Assembly: GCA_002749535.1 (NCBI GenBank)
Contig: MZZL01000401.1
Location: 935,165-999,164, forward strand
Direction: 5' to 3'
Length of the DNA stretch: 64,000 bases
DNA from: Apophysomyces variabilis
Lineage: Eukaryota; Mucoromycota; Mucoromycetes; Mucorales; Mucoraceae
Each line of letters starts with the position of its first letter. Positions within the stretch are counted from its first letter, which is position 1. Made by a program: the position numbers and the translations under genes. The notes under the pieces were generated by a model, which made no database searches, was not told the DNA's origin, and worked only from the letters and a program-made list of their open reading frames with translations. Shown in pieces: positions 34,001-46,549 of this stretch.

Positions 34001-36609
34001 GATATCAGTGTCCCAGACATATTGCTCTATGATCCTAGAGACCCTTTTCTGCCTTTCCGTTCCTGATCATCAGGGTAGGGATTCAACGGGAAACCTATGT
34101 AATTAGGGATGAATGCCCCAGAAAAAAAAAATGCCCCAGCAGATATTATTTGCTAGAGAAAAATGTATTCAGATTATATGGCTCATGCGTAATAATTTAA
34201 TTTATCCTCGAGGATAACGGATCCGTTTATATGAAAGTCTCCTTATTTTATATTCCGTCTGTGTCCAAATTAGTTCATTATGTTTTAACGCACCAGTCTT
34301 TATTTATTGTTGAATTTGCAAAATGCTAATATCCTGTTGGCATTCTCCATCTGCTTTGTTACGGACAGGTTTTTTACGCTGCATTTCTAGAGGCTCGTTT
34401 TTTTATTGAATGCTGTTGTAACTTTTGGGATCTTCAGGGAACGAGCCTGAAAAAAATTAGGTCAGGAGATGGTCATAGATTTAAGATTAGGGTACTCTCA
34501 ACAAATAGGGTTGTTTCTATCATTCACTAGCAGCAGAACGAGGTTTTCTCTTTTCATTGTCGTCTATACCAAATACAGGTCTTGCACACAGGTATGTTCC
34601 TAAACAGACTGTATCATAAGTAAAGGTATATCTTTGTCCTTGAACATAAAAAAACACCGGGAATATCGTTTTTTATGGTCATCTGCAACAGTAAATGTCA
34701 GGATGGGCTAAGTGCATAGTAGATAATGGAAGATAAAAAAGCGACTGTTTACGATGTCACACGATCTCCCTGAAATAGCAGGAGGCTGTTGTCTTTTTTT
34801 GAGTTGTCAAACTGCTTATTCTACTGACCAAATATCGGTTGGAGTGACTGGGCCGTAGGTAGGACAGTGACCTCCTTGATTTCAAACCGACACGGTGGAG
34901 CATACATTCCCACACATAGTATTGCTGAAAATCTTTATTTACGATCTCTACTCCAGAATAACCCTTAGGGAGAAAAATGAACCGAATGTCATTACTACGA
35001 TCACGGATAAATTGTTAAAGAGGAGCATATTAACTTATCTACTTGGGAAGAATAAAAAAAAGTTCGGAAGGAACCTATTACATTCTAGAATAAGTTTAGC
35101 GTACGGCAAAAAGGATGAGATACTAACATCCAACTCTATTAATGATCTACCATGGACATAAGACCGAAAATCTATGCATTTGTACCTTGTTGATCACATC
35201 ATTGCTCGGACGTTTCTTACTGACTTTAAATGTGCATAAGCATGAGAAAAAGATCTTTTACAACTCTACCCCTTTTCGGTCTCTTGGAATTCCTTTTTTC
35301 TTTGGTCCCCTTAATTGTCAATTTTAGTCTTTGAATACAATATATTTATGTTGACAACGAGTAAAACGCTTATTTGCAAAAAAAGGCAAGGTCGTTTTTT
35401 CTGAGAAAGAAAAACATCGATGGGAAAGAATGAGAGAGTTTTGATAGCGTTGGAAACTGACCGAGAAAGAGAATAGATTTCGTTTTAGCGAAATTGACGG
35501 CACAAAAGCTATTCGATTAGCTGGTATTCTACCGGAGTCGCCACCACTTTATCACTTATTATTCGCAGTCCATCATCGGTATCACGATAAACCTCGGCAG
35601 CGTTATTCAGGAAATTCCCCTGATGGGGATCCCCCACAAAAGCTCCTTTCGGAAGCTCTCCTTTTTCGTTTGAAGTGGCCTTTAACTCCTTGCAAGGTCT
35701 TCTCCTGATATAACAGGATTCCCCTACATCATTATCACAATGATTCATTTTTAGTATATACTTCATGGAAATAATCTAACAGGATAGCTTGTCAATTGTG
35801 AATGTGAAAAGATAGACGCCGCCTCTGTAAATAGTACACGGACTAAGCCCGTTTAACCAATATTGACACTGCTGATATATTCCTGTTGACAATGTTGTTC
35901 TAAGTCATCCCAAACTCCTTCTTTTTTTTATTGCTGCCATCGTACTGTTGTTGGAAGTTCTTCCCATTTTTATCTATTACCCATTCGTATTATAACCAAT
36001 GAAGCTCTCATGTTAGCAATGTCTTAATTTTTTATTCACAACCCTCGTTTCTTGCTTTCTCTCTCCCCCCTTTCCTCGCTGTCTCTCTCCCCCCCAGAAC
36101 CTTCAGCTCATCCTTGATACACGCACCCATATACCTAATTTTTTCTTTTGCTATCATCTCAATATCCATCGTTTGGTGCCTTAGTATAGCTTTTCATTCC
36201 CCTTTTAGTTCTATTCTTTAAGTATATATACTGTGTATATTCATCTCGTTATTTTGCGATTGTCTCAGCATCATCCCGACCATCATATATCTTTATCTCA
36301 ACCACTTTTATACTTTACCATCAGCTGCCGGCGCATAATCAGGCCCAATAACTTTATTCCTTCCCTATCAGCAAATCCTCATTCAACCCTCAAACGGTCA
36401 CCATCACACCTATTCAGCCCGTGTCTCCGATTGGTATTACAGAAGGTTTGTTGAAAAGAAAGTTTTGTTACTATTTGGATCAATTTTCGATCCAATGCCC
36501 GGGAACATATGGAGCGCTTTCTTATTCTTTTTTTTCTGCTTCTTTCTCTTTTATTTTCCTCTTCTTCTTTCCTCTTCCCTTTTCCTTTTGTTAGCTTTAC
36601 CTCATCTGA
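31076..36609. other. 5.5-kb gene-poor region
   Basis: AT-rich sequence with no coding stretch I can support apart from a short frame at 35509-35766. Near 36055-36160 the plus strand is strongly CT-rich with runs of C, followed by a TATA-like AGTATATATACTG (36221-36233); this is probably the promoter/5' UTR of the Grainyhead gene. No tRNA, LTR or inverted terminal repeat found by eye. Confidence 0.5.
35509..35766 (-). CDS. Hypothetical 85-aa ORF
   Basis: A single open frame from ATG at 35766 with fairly protein-like composition (for example ELPKGAFVGDPHQGNFLNN and DGLRIISDKVVATPVEYQL). No signal peptide, no known motif, no neighbours on the same strand within 4 kb. It may be a fragment of a decayed gene. 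Confidence 0.25.
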   Translation of the reverse strand: MKYILKMNHCDNDVGESCYIRRRPCKELKATSNEKGELPKGAFVGDPHQGNFLNNAAEVYRDTDDGLRIISDKVVATPVEYQLIE

Positions 36610-39179
36610 ATGATTTCAAGTCACCCTACTGCTTACTATCCTCAAACGCTTGGAAGGTAATCGATCTCGGCCGTTGTCATTTTTTGCATTAACCTATAAA
36701 ACATTCTCTTTTTTCATAGTGCTTTGCGTAACCGATATACTCCTGACGACGAAATGGATTACAAGCACGAATATTTCCATCAACGCAGCCACACATTTCC
36801 TTCTCATCCCAACGTCATGACATCTCCACTATCCCTCGAATTCCATCCACAACCTTCACCTTTTCCACTTATTTCACCGACACAAACACCATCTCCATCC
36901 GGATCTCTACTGCAAGAACAGTTGACGATGCCACTCGGATATCCCCCAAACGCACACTTTGATCAAAGTAAAATGGGATGGAGTAGCACTCCCACAACGG
37001 GTTATTCCGATGACAACCTTGTGTCACCTTATACGCACGCTTCCGCAGCCGTCGCTCAGTGCACCTCGGGTCTGACACCTCCGAGCGTAGGCAGCATGTG
37101 TTCGGTTGGTCTGGATAACGCATATGCATTTTCATACGGAAAACGATGTCCTACTGTGCCCCTAACCTTTGACGTTAAAGACTGTTACCATGCACGCCAA
37201 ACGAGTACTGGTTCATACTTTCGACCCCAATATTTTTCTGTCCCAAGCCCAGATGCGATGCTTCCACAAACAGAAGAAACTTTAAACCTGTAAGTTCTGG
37301 ACACCAGTTCGGTTATTTAATAGAAAAAGTATTCTATTTTGCTGTTTTTGTTGATCTTTGAGATCGTTGCGCTGTGGGCAACTAAAAAAAAAAAAGGAAG
37401 ATAGTGGCAAAAAGGAGCACAGATAGCACATTGGTAGCACACAGTTTATTTTTTTTCCTTTCTTTTTTCCTCGCTAATGCATGTGCTGATCTTAATTTTT
37501 TTTAGACAATTACGGTTCAGTGTGATTCTTCAAAGTAAGATTTTGTTTTGCAGCCAACGTTTGATACGATGAAACTCACTTATTATCAAAGCTCCTACGG
37601 CCGCTGCTCAACGGATCGAAGATTCACCGATAACTTACTTAAACCGCGGTCAAGCTTATGCTGTTCAACTACGTGACAGACAGAACTATAAGGGCACTAT
37701 CACAAGCACATTCGCATTGATGTTTCACGACCCTTCTCACCGAAAGGTAGCGCGTAATTACTGGAAATTTTGGATAAGCCAGCAAAAAAATCCGGAGGAT
37801 GCTCGGGCCATTGATTTAGGTAGGAGGTTACAAATACACTTTAGGCTTTGTATTTACATTCATACAATAGATGCCAGCCAATCTACTGGCATCCAGAACG
37901 TTCAGTTCCCTAGTTTTGATCGTGTCACCTTCGAATGGAATGGAGCTCAAGGGGCTAAAATTTTTGTGCGGTTTAACTGCCTATCCACCGATTTCTCACG
38001 TATTAAGGGCGTGAAAGGCATCCCGCTCCGAGCCTATATGGAAAGCAAGGTCTCATGCTCGTCGGTCCTTGACTATCAGTTACCCAACAGTACCCAACAA
38101 AAATCAGATAATGCATCAAGCGAACAGGGTCTTGATGGAGAACCTTATGAATACGCTGAAAATTGCTTCTGCAAAATCAAGCTATTTCGAGACAAAGGAG
38201 CTGAACGCAAAAACAAGGATGACGCAAAGCAAATTAGCAAGCAATTAAAAAAGATTATGGGTAAACTATAAACAAGAAGAAACGAAAAAAGAAAAAGAAA
38301 ACAAAAGACAAGCATGTTTACGTTTTCTTATACATTAGCAGAAGGAAACCCGAGACAGCACCCGTTATGGCTCACATACAACCAACCAGCAAAACCATAC
38401 AGTGTCTTCAGCGAAATCCCATCGTCGCCTACTTTAAAATGCATGGATGACCTTGATACCCAATTAACAAGCACAACCTCCTCCAGTACAGCTTATCCTT
38501 CCAATGTTTACACGTCGTCATCGCCCGGAGGAGTATCCTACCCCTACGCCTATTCTTCATTAGGAAATAACTCTTCACCTGCGACCACGCCTACAGTAGA
38601 ACAAACCGAAGCTCTGGGATTGACTAATTCATTTTCATGGTCTTCTGGTGTCAAACGATCCCACACAGATAGCCAGTTATTGACCCATGAATCCGGATCA
38701 CCAACTGATGCTTCCAAGCGACAAAAGAAACGTAAGAGTTAAAGACAACGGAAAGAAAGTGATTTTGACAAATTTATTGTTTATATGTAGCGCTCTGTTT
38801 CTATGTCGATATTAAAACAACACAGCATCAACGTTTTCATTCTCCTAAATCGCCATCATCTTCCTCCTCCCCATCATCATCCGGTGATAAAAATCAGCGG
38901 CTGAAATGTATCCTTCTCGATCAACTCACGGTGCAAGAACTGATCAACAAACTCTCTTCTACTCTTTCGCTCCATCCTAGTCAAGTATCTGAAGTGTTAT
39001 GGCGACGTCCTAAAAGCGCAGCCGAAGCCATGGCAGCAAAGCACGGAAAAAATAACCATGACGTCTTAATCCTCGTGGAAGACGCTGTATTAGCTCAGCA
39101 CTTCCCTGATAACACGGTGATGGCCGTTGAATGGGAGATAAAATCCGATGGCACTGTGCGACTTCTGCTTCAATTTTAA
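36610..39179 (+). CDS. Grainyhead/CP2-family transcription factor
   Basis: A 681-residue factor from seven exons: 36610-36656, 36720-37289, 37506-37534, 37592-37819, 37871-38260, 38339-38731, 38791-39179. The N-terminal 200 residues are Ser/Pro/Tyr-rich, as in activation regions. The CP2 DNA-binding domain then runs: DSPITYLNRGQAYAVQLRDR, TSTFALMFHDPSHRKVARNY, WKFWISQQKNPEDARAIDL, DASQSTGIQNVQFPSFDRV, KIFVRFNCLSTDFSRIKGV and FCKIKLFRDKGAERKNKDD. After HPLWLTYNQP comes a Ser-rich linker and an NLS-like KRQKK. The C-terminus (CILLDQLTVQELINKLSSTL ... DDVLILVEDAV-like region) fits the dimerisation domain of the family. In animals these factors control epithelial barrier genes; in Neurospora a homologue affects wall remodelling and spore release. 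The first exon codes 16 residues and the 29-nt third exon is required to keep phase. Confidence 0.93.
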
Positions 39180-41820
39180 AACTACTAAATGAGACAATAC
39201 CACACACTGACAGAGAGAAACAACGACCGAGCGAGCGAGAGAGAGACAAAAAAAAGAAGAAAAGTATCCTCACTCTTTCTCTTTTCTTACTACAATTTTA
39301 TGCATCACCAACATCATCCTTCAATGAGACATCTGCCTTTTCCTATGTTTTTTTTGTTTCTTTTTTCCCTCCCTGTATGTATGCTTCGCTTCTTGATAAT
39401 TTATTTGTTTTTCCTTCTTCCATGTATGAATTCTACATAAAAATTCGTGTTGCTTGGCCCTTCCTTTTTCTTTCGCTTGACAGCTTGCGTATGATCTATC
39501 TTCCCATGAACCGCTGCCGGTAACACGATTGTCTTTTTTTTATTCCGCCGTTGTCACACCAGATGGTTTTAATTTCTAGTGGAGTACACACAATCCCCCA
39601 TGGGATCTGTGTACAAATCTGGGAAACGTTGCAGGATCCAAGTTTGGAGGTAATAAGACGTTCTCTCTGATCACGCCACTTTGCTCACACATGCAACTCT
39701 TCTGTGGATAGAGATATGACCACGGAATGATCCCGAACGTTTCCTTACTTTCTTTACTCTTTCCTTCCAACACAAACACGCACTACGCCATGTGAAGCTA
39801 ATGTATGTTTCGAGAATTTAACATCCAGTCTGTCATCTCCAGACACGAATGGTTAATCGTGTTTAAATAATCCTAAAACGTTGGGCAATTTCCATACATT
39901 TTTGTCGTCCTTGTATTTTAACTTTGAAAAAGATAACCATATTCAGTTTTTGGATCACTATACGTGCCACATCATGATGTATCTATGTTGAACCCGTTCA
40001 CCGATTTGCGCATCTGAATGACTCGCACAAAAGACTCTTCACGTCTCATAGCAAACAGCACAGATAATAATAGAATATACCATCTATGCTCCCCATCTTA
40101 GAATTTTAATATTTCAAGCTGTACGCAATAAAATCAAGATTTCCACGGGCATATTTGTTATTTACCCTAACATACATTTCAGATATGGGATCATGTATTG
40201 AAGCCAGCACTAAATATTCTCAAGCATATGTATCGTTTCATATCGCGGTGTTTTAGTGTGGATATTTACGTACTTCTTTCCGACGGAAAGATCTTCGCCT
40301 ACCGATGCGTATCACCGCCATACAACAGGTTGAACTTTGTCTCGGTTTATTCAATGACATGGCATTTCTACATTGTTCAATCTTTGCAGGTGCCAGCCAT
40401 TAGTAGGCGATTCTTAGGGTTCTAGCGGAAGGACTTGTCTTCGAAAATATGCCAGACATTTTGGCCAGTTCCTTACGTCTATCATGGCCCATAACGTCCT
40501 CTACACGTTTAATTTCAGCCGATTGCATACAGGCGTCATGGTTCCCAGGCTGTTACAAATACAGCTTATGTGTTTATTGTTACTCACTTAATCAAGTAAA
40601 CAACCGTGGGCATAGAACTATTAATTCCACTAAGTTTTCTACTTCTGACCTATTTCTTTTGTTTCAAGACAAATCACGGTGAGTAATAGACCACTTAGCC
40701 TATCCTTCGCAAGTTAAGGTTCTCTCTGTATGAGTTATCAGGATCAATTTTAGGCATGGAAAACCTAATGTAATTCTAAGAAAACGCATGCAACTGATAG
40801 ACTGAATTTGAAACTAAGCAGAGAGGTTACTGATCCCGTAAATATATGGTGGGAAGAGAAGCTCCCTCGCATGAGCACATGTTCGATTCCATAAACCGAC
40901 TAACTCCTGATACGCCCTTATTTTGTGATTACTATCAAGGACCCAAACGACAACAGTTATATATTATTATTGTAAATACAATGGATTGATTTTCACATCT
41001 ACCTACGTACAACGTGAACAACAGAATCGCTTCAAGTGTATTTCCCCCTGAATGTCTCATTTACCAAAGCTCAAATCTATCGGCATTTTATGTGTCTCTT
41101 CTTTTTAGTCCTAGTATAGAAGTTGAAGGCGTGCCGCCTGATAAGCGTCTCTTTCATACTTGTATTACCTCATTGCTGCAATACCCCAGGAAAACGTGAT
41201 TTACATAAAGTTGACAACAGCCCGAACTACTACTTGCCGGTTTACTTTATGCTAAGCTGCAGTGTCAGGACATGGAACAATCAATAAATTGTATTTTTCC
41301 CATCTATTTTCAGGAAAAGGTAAAAGCACTGACCCGAAGTTCTACCAAGAAGCACAGATTGAAATGGCAGATAGAAAGTTTGCCAAGTTGAAGTCATCAG
41401 TCGTTTTTCAGCTTAACTGTCCTGGGGCGTTCCATAGGATGAACCAACGTCGGGAAAACTTGAAACGAATTCTAATACTTGTTTAGTCCCGTTTTAATGG
41501 TTCTCCCAAGTTAGTTTATTCCGGACTTCGTCGACTATGTTAACGTAAAAAATTTCAGTTTTTCTTACCGAGCGAACTCTACTAGCAGCTCAAATCGCTC
41601 TTACTTATGCTAACATCTTATCTTGGATTATTTTCTGCATATATATTGCTTCTTCTGACATAGGAAAATACTAAGTACATGATAACCTAAGGATTTCTGC
41701 AATTCAAAGACAGGACAACCACAACATAACGAAACCTCTTTTCTTTATTCTATGACAATTCTAAGGAGGCTGCTTATCTGACTATCGGTTCTACTCAATG
41801 CCTCGCCATATATAAGACTA
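39180..41820. other. 2.6-kb intergenic region
   Basis: The first 300 bp is the Grainyhead 3' UTR with GA/CT simple sequence. Short plus-strand frames at 40198-40425 and 41262-41486 look weakly protein-like (the second preceded by a T-rich tract and CAG) but cannot be tied to a gene. A TATATAAG sequence ends just before the ATG at 41821. Confidence 0.45.
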
Positions 41821-42876
41821 ATGGACATATGCATTCGTCTGCCAGGTAACAAGAAATTCACAGAAGAAATGGCGATGGAAAACTGGAAAGGGTTTGGTTA
41901 CTGTTGGTACAAAAAGTTCAATGCGAGAGTGGAAACGGATATGGGATATCTGTATAACTTACCTATAGACCTGGGCCTAATACGTGTTATGAGAGTAAGT
42001 GCATCCGAAGCGAGCAGAAGGCCAAAGACCATACAGACTTTTCTTGCTGAATATCTTACCGGGTCAATAAGCCGATACCACATAGCAGATTTGGACTCCA
42101 GAAAATCCGAATGATTGGGAAGCCCCTAGAAGGCGGACTGTTTTTCGGTGGCTTCAAGAACAGCTCCAAAAAGCGCGTTTGCGATTGTCCATTGTGCCCG
42201 CAATGACACCAAAGATGGATCATGCAGGACAGTTGTGTCCGCAATGCTCATCAGAAATCAAAGAGTATCTTCTTCATTTTGACAGCAAGTTTTCCATGTG
42301 CGAAAATGTCAAGGTAGGAACAATAACAAAGCGTCCTCGTGCCAGATCATTCAGCGTTTTCCTTTTATTGATAGTGCTCTTACCCCTTCGATCAGTCTAC
42401 TATTGATCCTTTTATTGAGCCTATACCCAATGCATCCCGAGCACGCCGCAAGCGCCGCACTAGTTTACAGGTACAGACCCCTACAACTGTGGAAAGGAAG
42501 GTTATAACGCCTTCTCTCCCTGTGGATCTGCATCTTCCGCCAACAGCATCCGCCCAGTCGTCTCATAATGATTCTCAAGGTAAAGCAATATGATAGGTGA
42601 AGAAAAAGGTGCGCTGAACCGATTTAATGTATAGTTAACTGTACGACGAACTACAGCCTTGCTGATATCGAAAACTTATTGAGCAAAGAGGAGGACACAA
42701 TGAGTTATACCCCCAGTACAACTTCCAGTGCTGTGACACCGCCAGAAAGCAATGACAATTTAGTTTGGCTTGAAGGACTCGACGACGTGCTCAACAACAT
42801 TGGTACAGTGGATTTCAAACTGGATCCTTTACAGAGTGAGAGCGGTGAACTAGATTCGCTACTTGGCTTCCATTGA
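41821..42876 (+). CDS. Zinc-motif protein (CPxC...CxxxxCxYPF) with basic NLS and acidic tail
   Basis: A 281-residue protein from four exons: 41821-41994, 42089-42313, 42375-42579, 42635-42876. Exons 2 and 3 join to form a zinc-binding motif: LCPQCSSEIKEYLL, 14 residues, then MCENVK|CSYPFDQ, i.e. C-x2-C...C-x4-C followed by YP. The same layout occurs at the N-terminus of USPL1-type and related nuclear proteins. It is followed by the NLS-like RARRKRR, a Ser/Thr/Pro linker, and an acidic tail with LADIENLLSKEED and WLEGLDDVLNNIG, which look like short activation-type helices. Exon 1 (58 residues, ENWKGFGYCWYKKF) rests on a GTAAGT donor and correct phase only; its function is unknown. A nuclear adaptor role is inference. 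Confidence 0.65.
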
Positions 42877-45800
42877 TCTGAATCAAAGGACCAACACAAT
42901 TGTAAATATCAAATCTATCAACTCTGTTTTCGTATTTGTTTTTTCCGCCACATGTACACACTTCTACTTACTATCATCACCACCACATATTTGTATATCA
43001 TTATCCATCTCCATAAAAGCTAAACACGGTTCTTGTTAAGGAATTGCTTGCTTTAATATCTACCAATGTTGCTCGCCTTGTGATGTAGCTCTTTGAAGGA
43101 TGATCTTTGAAAGTTTGGCGTTGGAGAGTATGAAAGACAACTTAGACTACATCAAGGAAGTTGCGCCAATGTCGTTTTGCTTCGCCATTGCATCAAAACC
43201 CTAAATTTTGCTTAAGCCAAGAGTGGCAGTCCAGCTCATTGTACGGCATCCATTAATGGCGGCTGCAAGCTTTGAAAGCTTTGTCCAACCGTGTGTCAAC
43301 GCTTATTGAGAAAACTTGCTGGAATATTATCAAACTTTCTATCATAAGGATTCATTTTTTTGCATCGTTTTCTACCTTTCGGTTCGAAGCCGCATCATGT
43401 GCCTTGCATGCTGTTTGTCCCGCGCCGTGCATGCTATGGATGCTAGCATGACATGAGGGGTCTGTAAGTCTACCCAAGAAAGTTTAGCGAGCCTTTGTTT
43501 CCTTTTTCCATTTGTTTTTGATTTTTAACAAGTCTCTGGTGATAATGCTGGTATTAGCACGCATGCAGCTGTTGTGCTCCTTTTGCCGCCTGTTGGTTTA
43601 GGGCGCAATCACGGAATCGGTCGTTAGGCCACTTGTGACCAAACAAAGAATCCTTTGAGTAGACCGATCTTGTCTGTGAGTGAACTGTCGGTTACGGTGG
43701 GCAGCTGATGCGCTTCGTTGTCAGCTTACCCAATATAAGGACGTCGAAGGCTTGGTCACATATTGGTTACACTGCTCAGCCAAGATATATGTGCTATGAA
43801 GTATGGTGCACTTCATATCCAATTATGCGCGTATTGTGAGTGTCAAGGTTCTGAATGGACGAATAAAGCGAGTATCAAGAAATCATGCGACATTAAAGAC
43901 GTGTGGCGCTAGCGTTATCCAATGCCTACTTCTTATAATCTGGCACAAGGCCACAATAGACTGTTTTTGACAACCATAACGGAGTAGCTATCTTCGTTGC
44001 TTTACTGTATGCCATGGATAGATCAGCGTGTGCATATGGCTGTGAATTATTATGTAATTTTTCGTGTATGAACGAGCGGGTGCAGCTAAGTAGACATGCT
44101 TGCGAATCGACATTTCATTACGACACCACCCTCAGGCTATCGCTATCCCACAATGGATTTCGTAACTGCCTCTCACTCATAAACGCCAGGCTGATTTACA
44201 TTCTTTGCTAACATGATAACGGATGTACATATGATATACGTTGACGTTCTGCCAATGCTGCTTGGTTAAGATAAATTTTGCCTCCTGCTGCCTTAACAGT
44301 ATTATCCATCGGCTCAGACCTGTATTTTGCCCTATATTCAGCTCAATATTATATTGCTGGATCAATTCCACGGTTTCAATGAAATTCAGCCTCCAGCACT
44401 GTAAAAGAAACCGACAAGTCTGAAGAGGAGAACACAGTTTATCTCTTTCTTTGCACAGGCCTATGAATGATATCGCACAGGTTGCATTAGCTGTTGTTAA
44501 AGTAGCAATCGTTGGTCTACACCTGAAAAGGGTCTGAACGTGACTTCATATTTCTCTTATATGCGACAAGTCTTGTTAGAGGATATGAAACTGTTGCAAA
44601 TGAGGTATACCGTCATGGGCCTTTTGACTTCAAACTGTTCGCGGAGATGTGAGTTTGTGCAATGTTGCGTAACAGCATAGAATCGCCGCAGCCAACGGTT
44701 GTTGAACAAGTTGAGGGGCGAAACTTTATGTTGTAGGCGACATGCCGCGGCGAAGGGCGGCTGCGGTCGATGATGACAGGGTCGCAACCGTAGTTAAAAA
44801 CGTTGCGACAATTTTACAATTAGCAGTTAGACCGTTACCGTTATTGCACGTTCATATCTGAGTGTTATTGTAAATTCCCACCTTTATATGGATCTATGTG
44901 CTCTGGTTGCTCAATATCAGTCTTTTGACGTTTCCTTGGATAGGTACCATTTTCGCACAACTAAGTAGAAAAGGGAACCGCAACAATAGGCTAGCGGAGT
45001 TAACGGAAGCACTACGTCGAGTCACCCCGTCTAGCGGAGCATAAGTGGGATAAATTTTGTCAGCAATTTTTTCTATTATTGTGAACGTGAGATCGACACG
45101 GACCGAAAAATCGCACTTCTATTATAGATTTTAGATCAACAAACAAGCTTCTCCGCGAATCTGTCATGTGGTAGGTACAAATTTTAAGTGAGCACTGACC
45201 TACTTTACAATGTCAGCGCATGTTTGTATTTCAACAGATCCCTTTTCTTACCATAAACGAACTCCCGGACATTGGAGCACGGATTAGGAAACTGTGGTTC
45301 CACGGCCAGAAAGACATGTATTATCCCTGCGTGATCATGGCTCAGCTGCTTAGCGCTCAGTCGTCCTGACAACCGGGTCCGTGGGATAAAGTCAAGCACA
45401 TCGATCAAATTAACATATTCATGCGAAAAAAAAATCCAAGCAACCTGCTGCCTAGAATGTAGCACTCGATACAGGAACAACTGACAAATTTCTTATGCTA
45501 ATTAGAACACCATGCGCGGATTTCAAGTTTTTGCCTCTTCTTTTCTTTCACATTTTTGAAATGCATCGGCGCTCTGTATTCACATCCTAAAAGCTTATAT
45601 TGATATTAAAGGAACTCACTTTCCCTTCTACAGAAGCCTCTTCTCCAACTCTTGTTAATATTAACACAAAGAAAACTTAACAAGTGTTCCTTATGAATTA
45701 TCGGCAACGGAGACAATGGTAGTTTATGGGGCAACATTGCTTATCAATGAAAAGGCGCCTGTAATGTGGTTGGTGAGAAGGAAAAGGTTTGAACTTTGAT

Positions 45801-46549
45801 TTATCGGAACTTTGTTCATAACTGTCCATAGATGGGTTTTTATCGCTCTCTCTTTCTTAGCCGTCCCCACTGTCAACGTCCATAGTGGTGAATTGGTGGT
45901 ACATCTCTTCTTGGGATTGTCGTACGAAAGCAAATGAGTTGAAAACCTTTTTTTTTGGTTAAGAAGAGAAAGCTATTACAATTTGGAAATTGAGTGGTAA
46001 GAGTCACTAGGACTGGTCCAGGTTCTGGGTCTGTATACTACTGCGGAAAACATATGCAGAGCTCATCATTGCTGGAGCGGCGCAGCTCGGAGTGCAAGTT
46101 GGCAAGAGCCACCCACAGACTCTGAAAACCATTTCCTTTACTGGATACCCGTCGTCCTACGTATGTTTTTGATTTGAATGCAATCGGGATACACCTGTTG
46201 CCATTCTTATTGGACCATGGGTTACGCAAATTTAACTTCCACTCGAAGAGCCAGAAACATGTTCATCTGCTTCTATAATAGTAGGATCGATCAAGAAGAG
46301 CAAAGCGAATCGGTTAGTACCGATCGATCACTGTTGCCATTAAATGGCTTGAAAATAGCGGAGAATTTCGGTTATGGAGGTCTACTTCCGCCACTTGAAA
46401 GTTGACTAACCCAGAAAATCGTCATAAGGTCCTACACGTATTCAGAAAAAAAAACTGTTATCATTGTATGTGTCACCTAACGACATATAAAGGGAACAAT
46501 TGTCCCTGCCTAATCCTCTTTTTCTCTTTACCCAATTTTAACATCCTGT
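42877..46549. other. 3.7-kb gene-poor region
   Basis: AT-rich with isolated protein-like fragments. One reads plus strand near 44578-44750 (EVYRHGPFDFKLFAEM, then SIESPQPTVVEQVEGRN after a stop), another near 45235-45370 (INELPDIGARIRKLWFHGQ). They have stops and no splice context, so I read them as remnants. A 75-codon ATG frame lies at 46178-46405. Confidence 0.4.
46178..46405 (+). CDS. Hypothetical 75-aa ORF upstream of the C2H2 gene
   Basis: An open frame from an ATG, ending 144 bp before the start of the C2H2 factor, with no known motif. It could be an upstream ORF in a long leader of that gene, or chance. Confidence 0.2.
   Translation: MQSGYTCCHSYWTMGYANLTSTRRARNMFICFYNSRIDQEEQSESVSTDRSLLPLNGLKIAENFGYGGLLPPLES

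Noticed and set aside
43381..43410. CGGTTCGAAGCCG, like a tRNA T-arm
   Set aside because: No D-arm, anticodon arm or acceptor stem at the right distances. No other tRNA-like B-box gave a full cloverleaf in the window.
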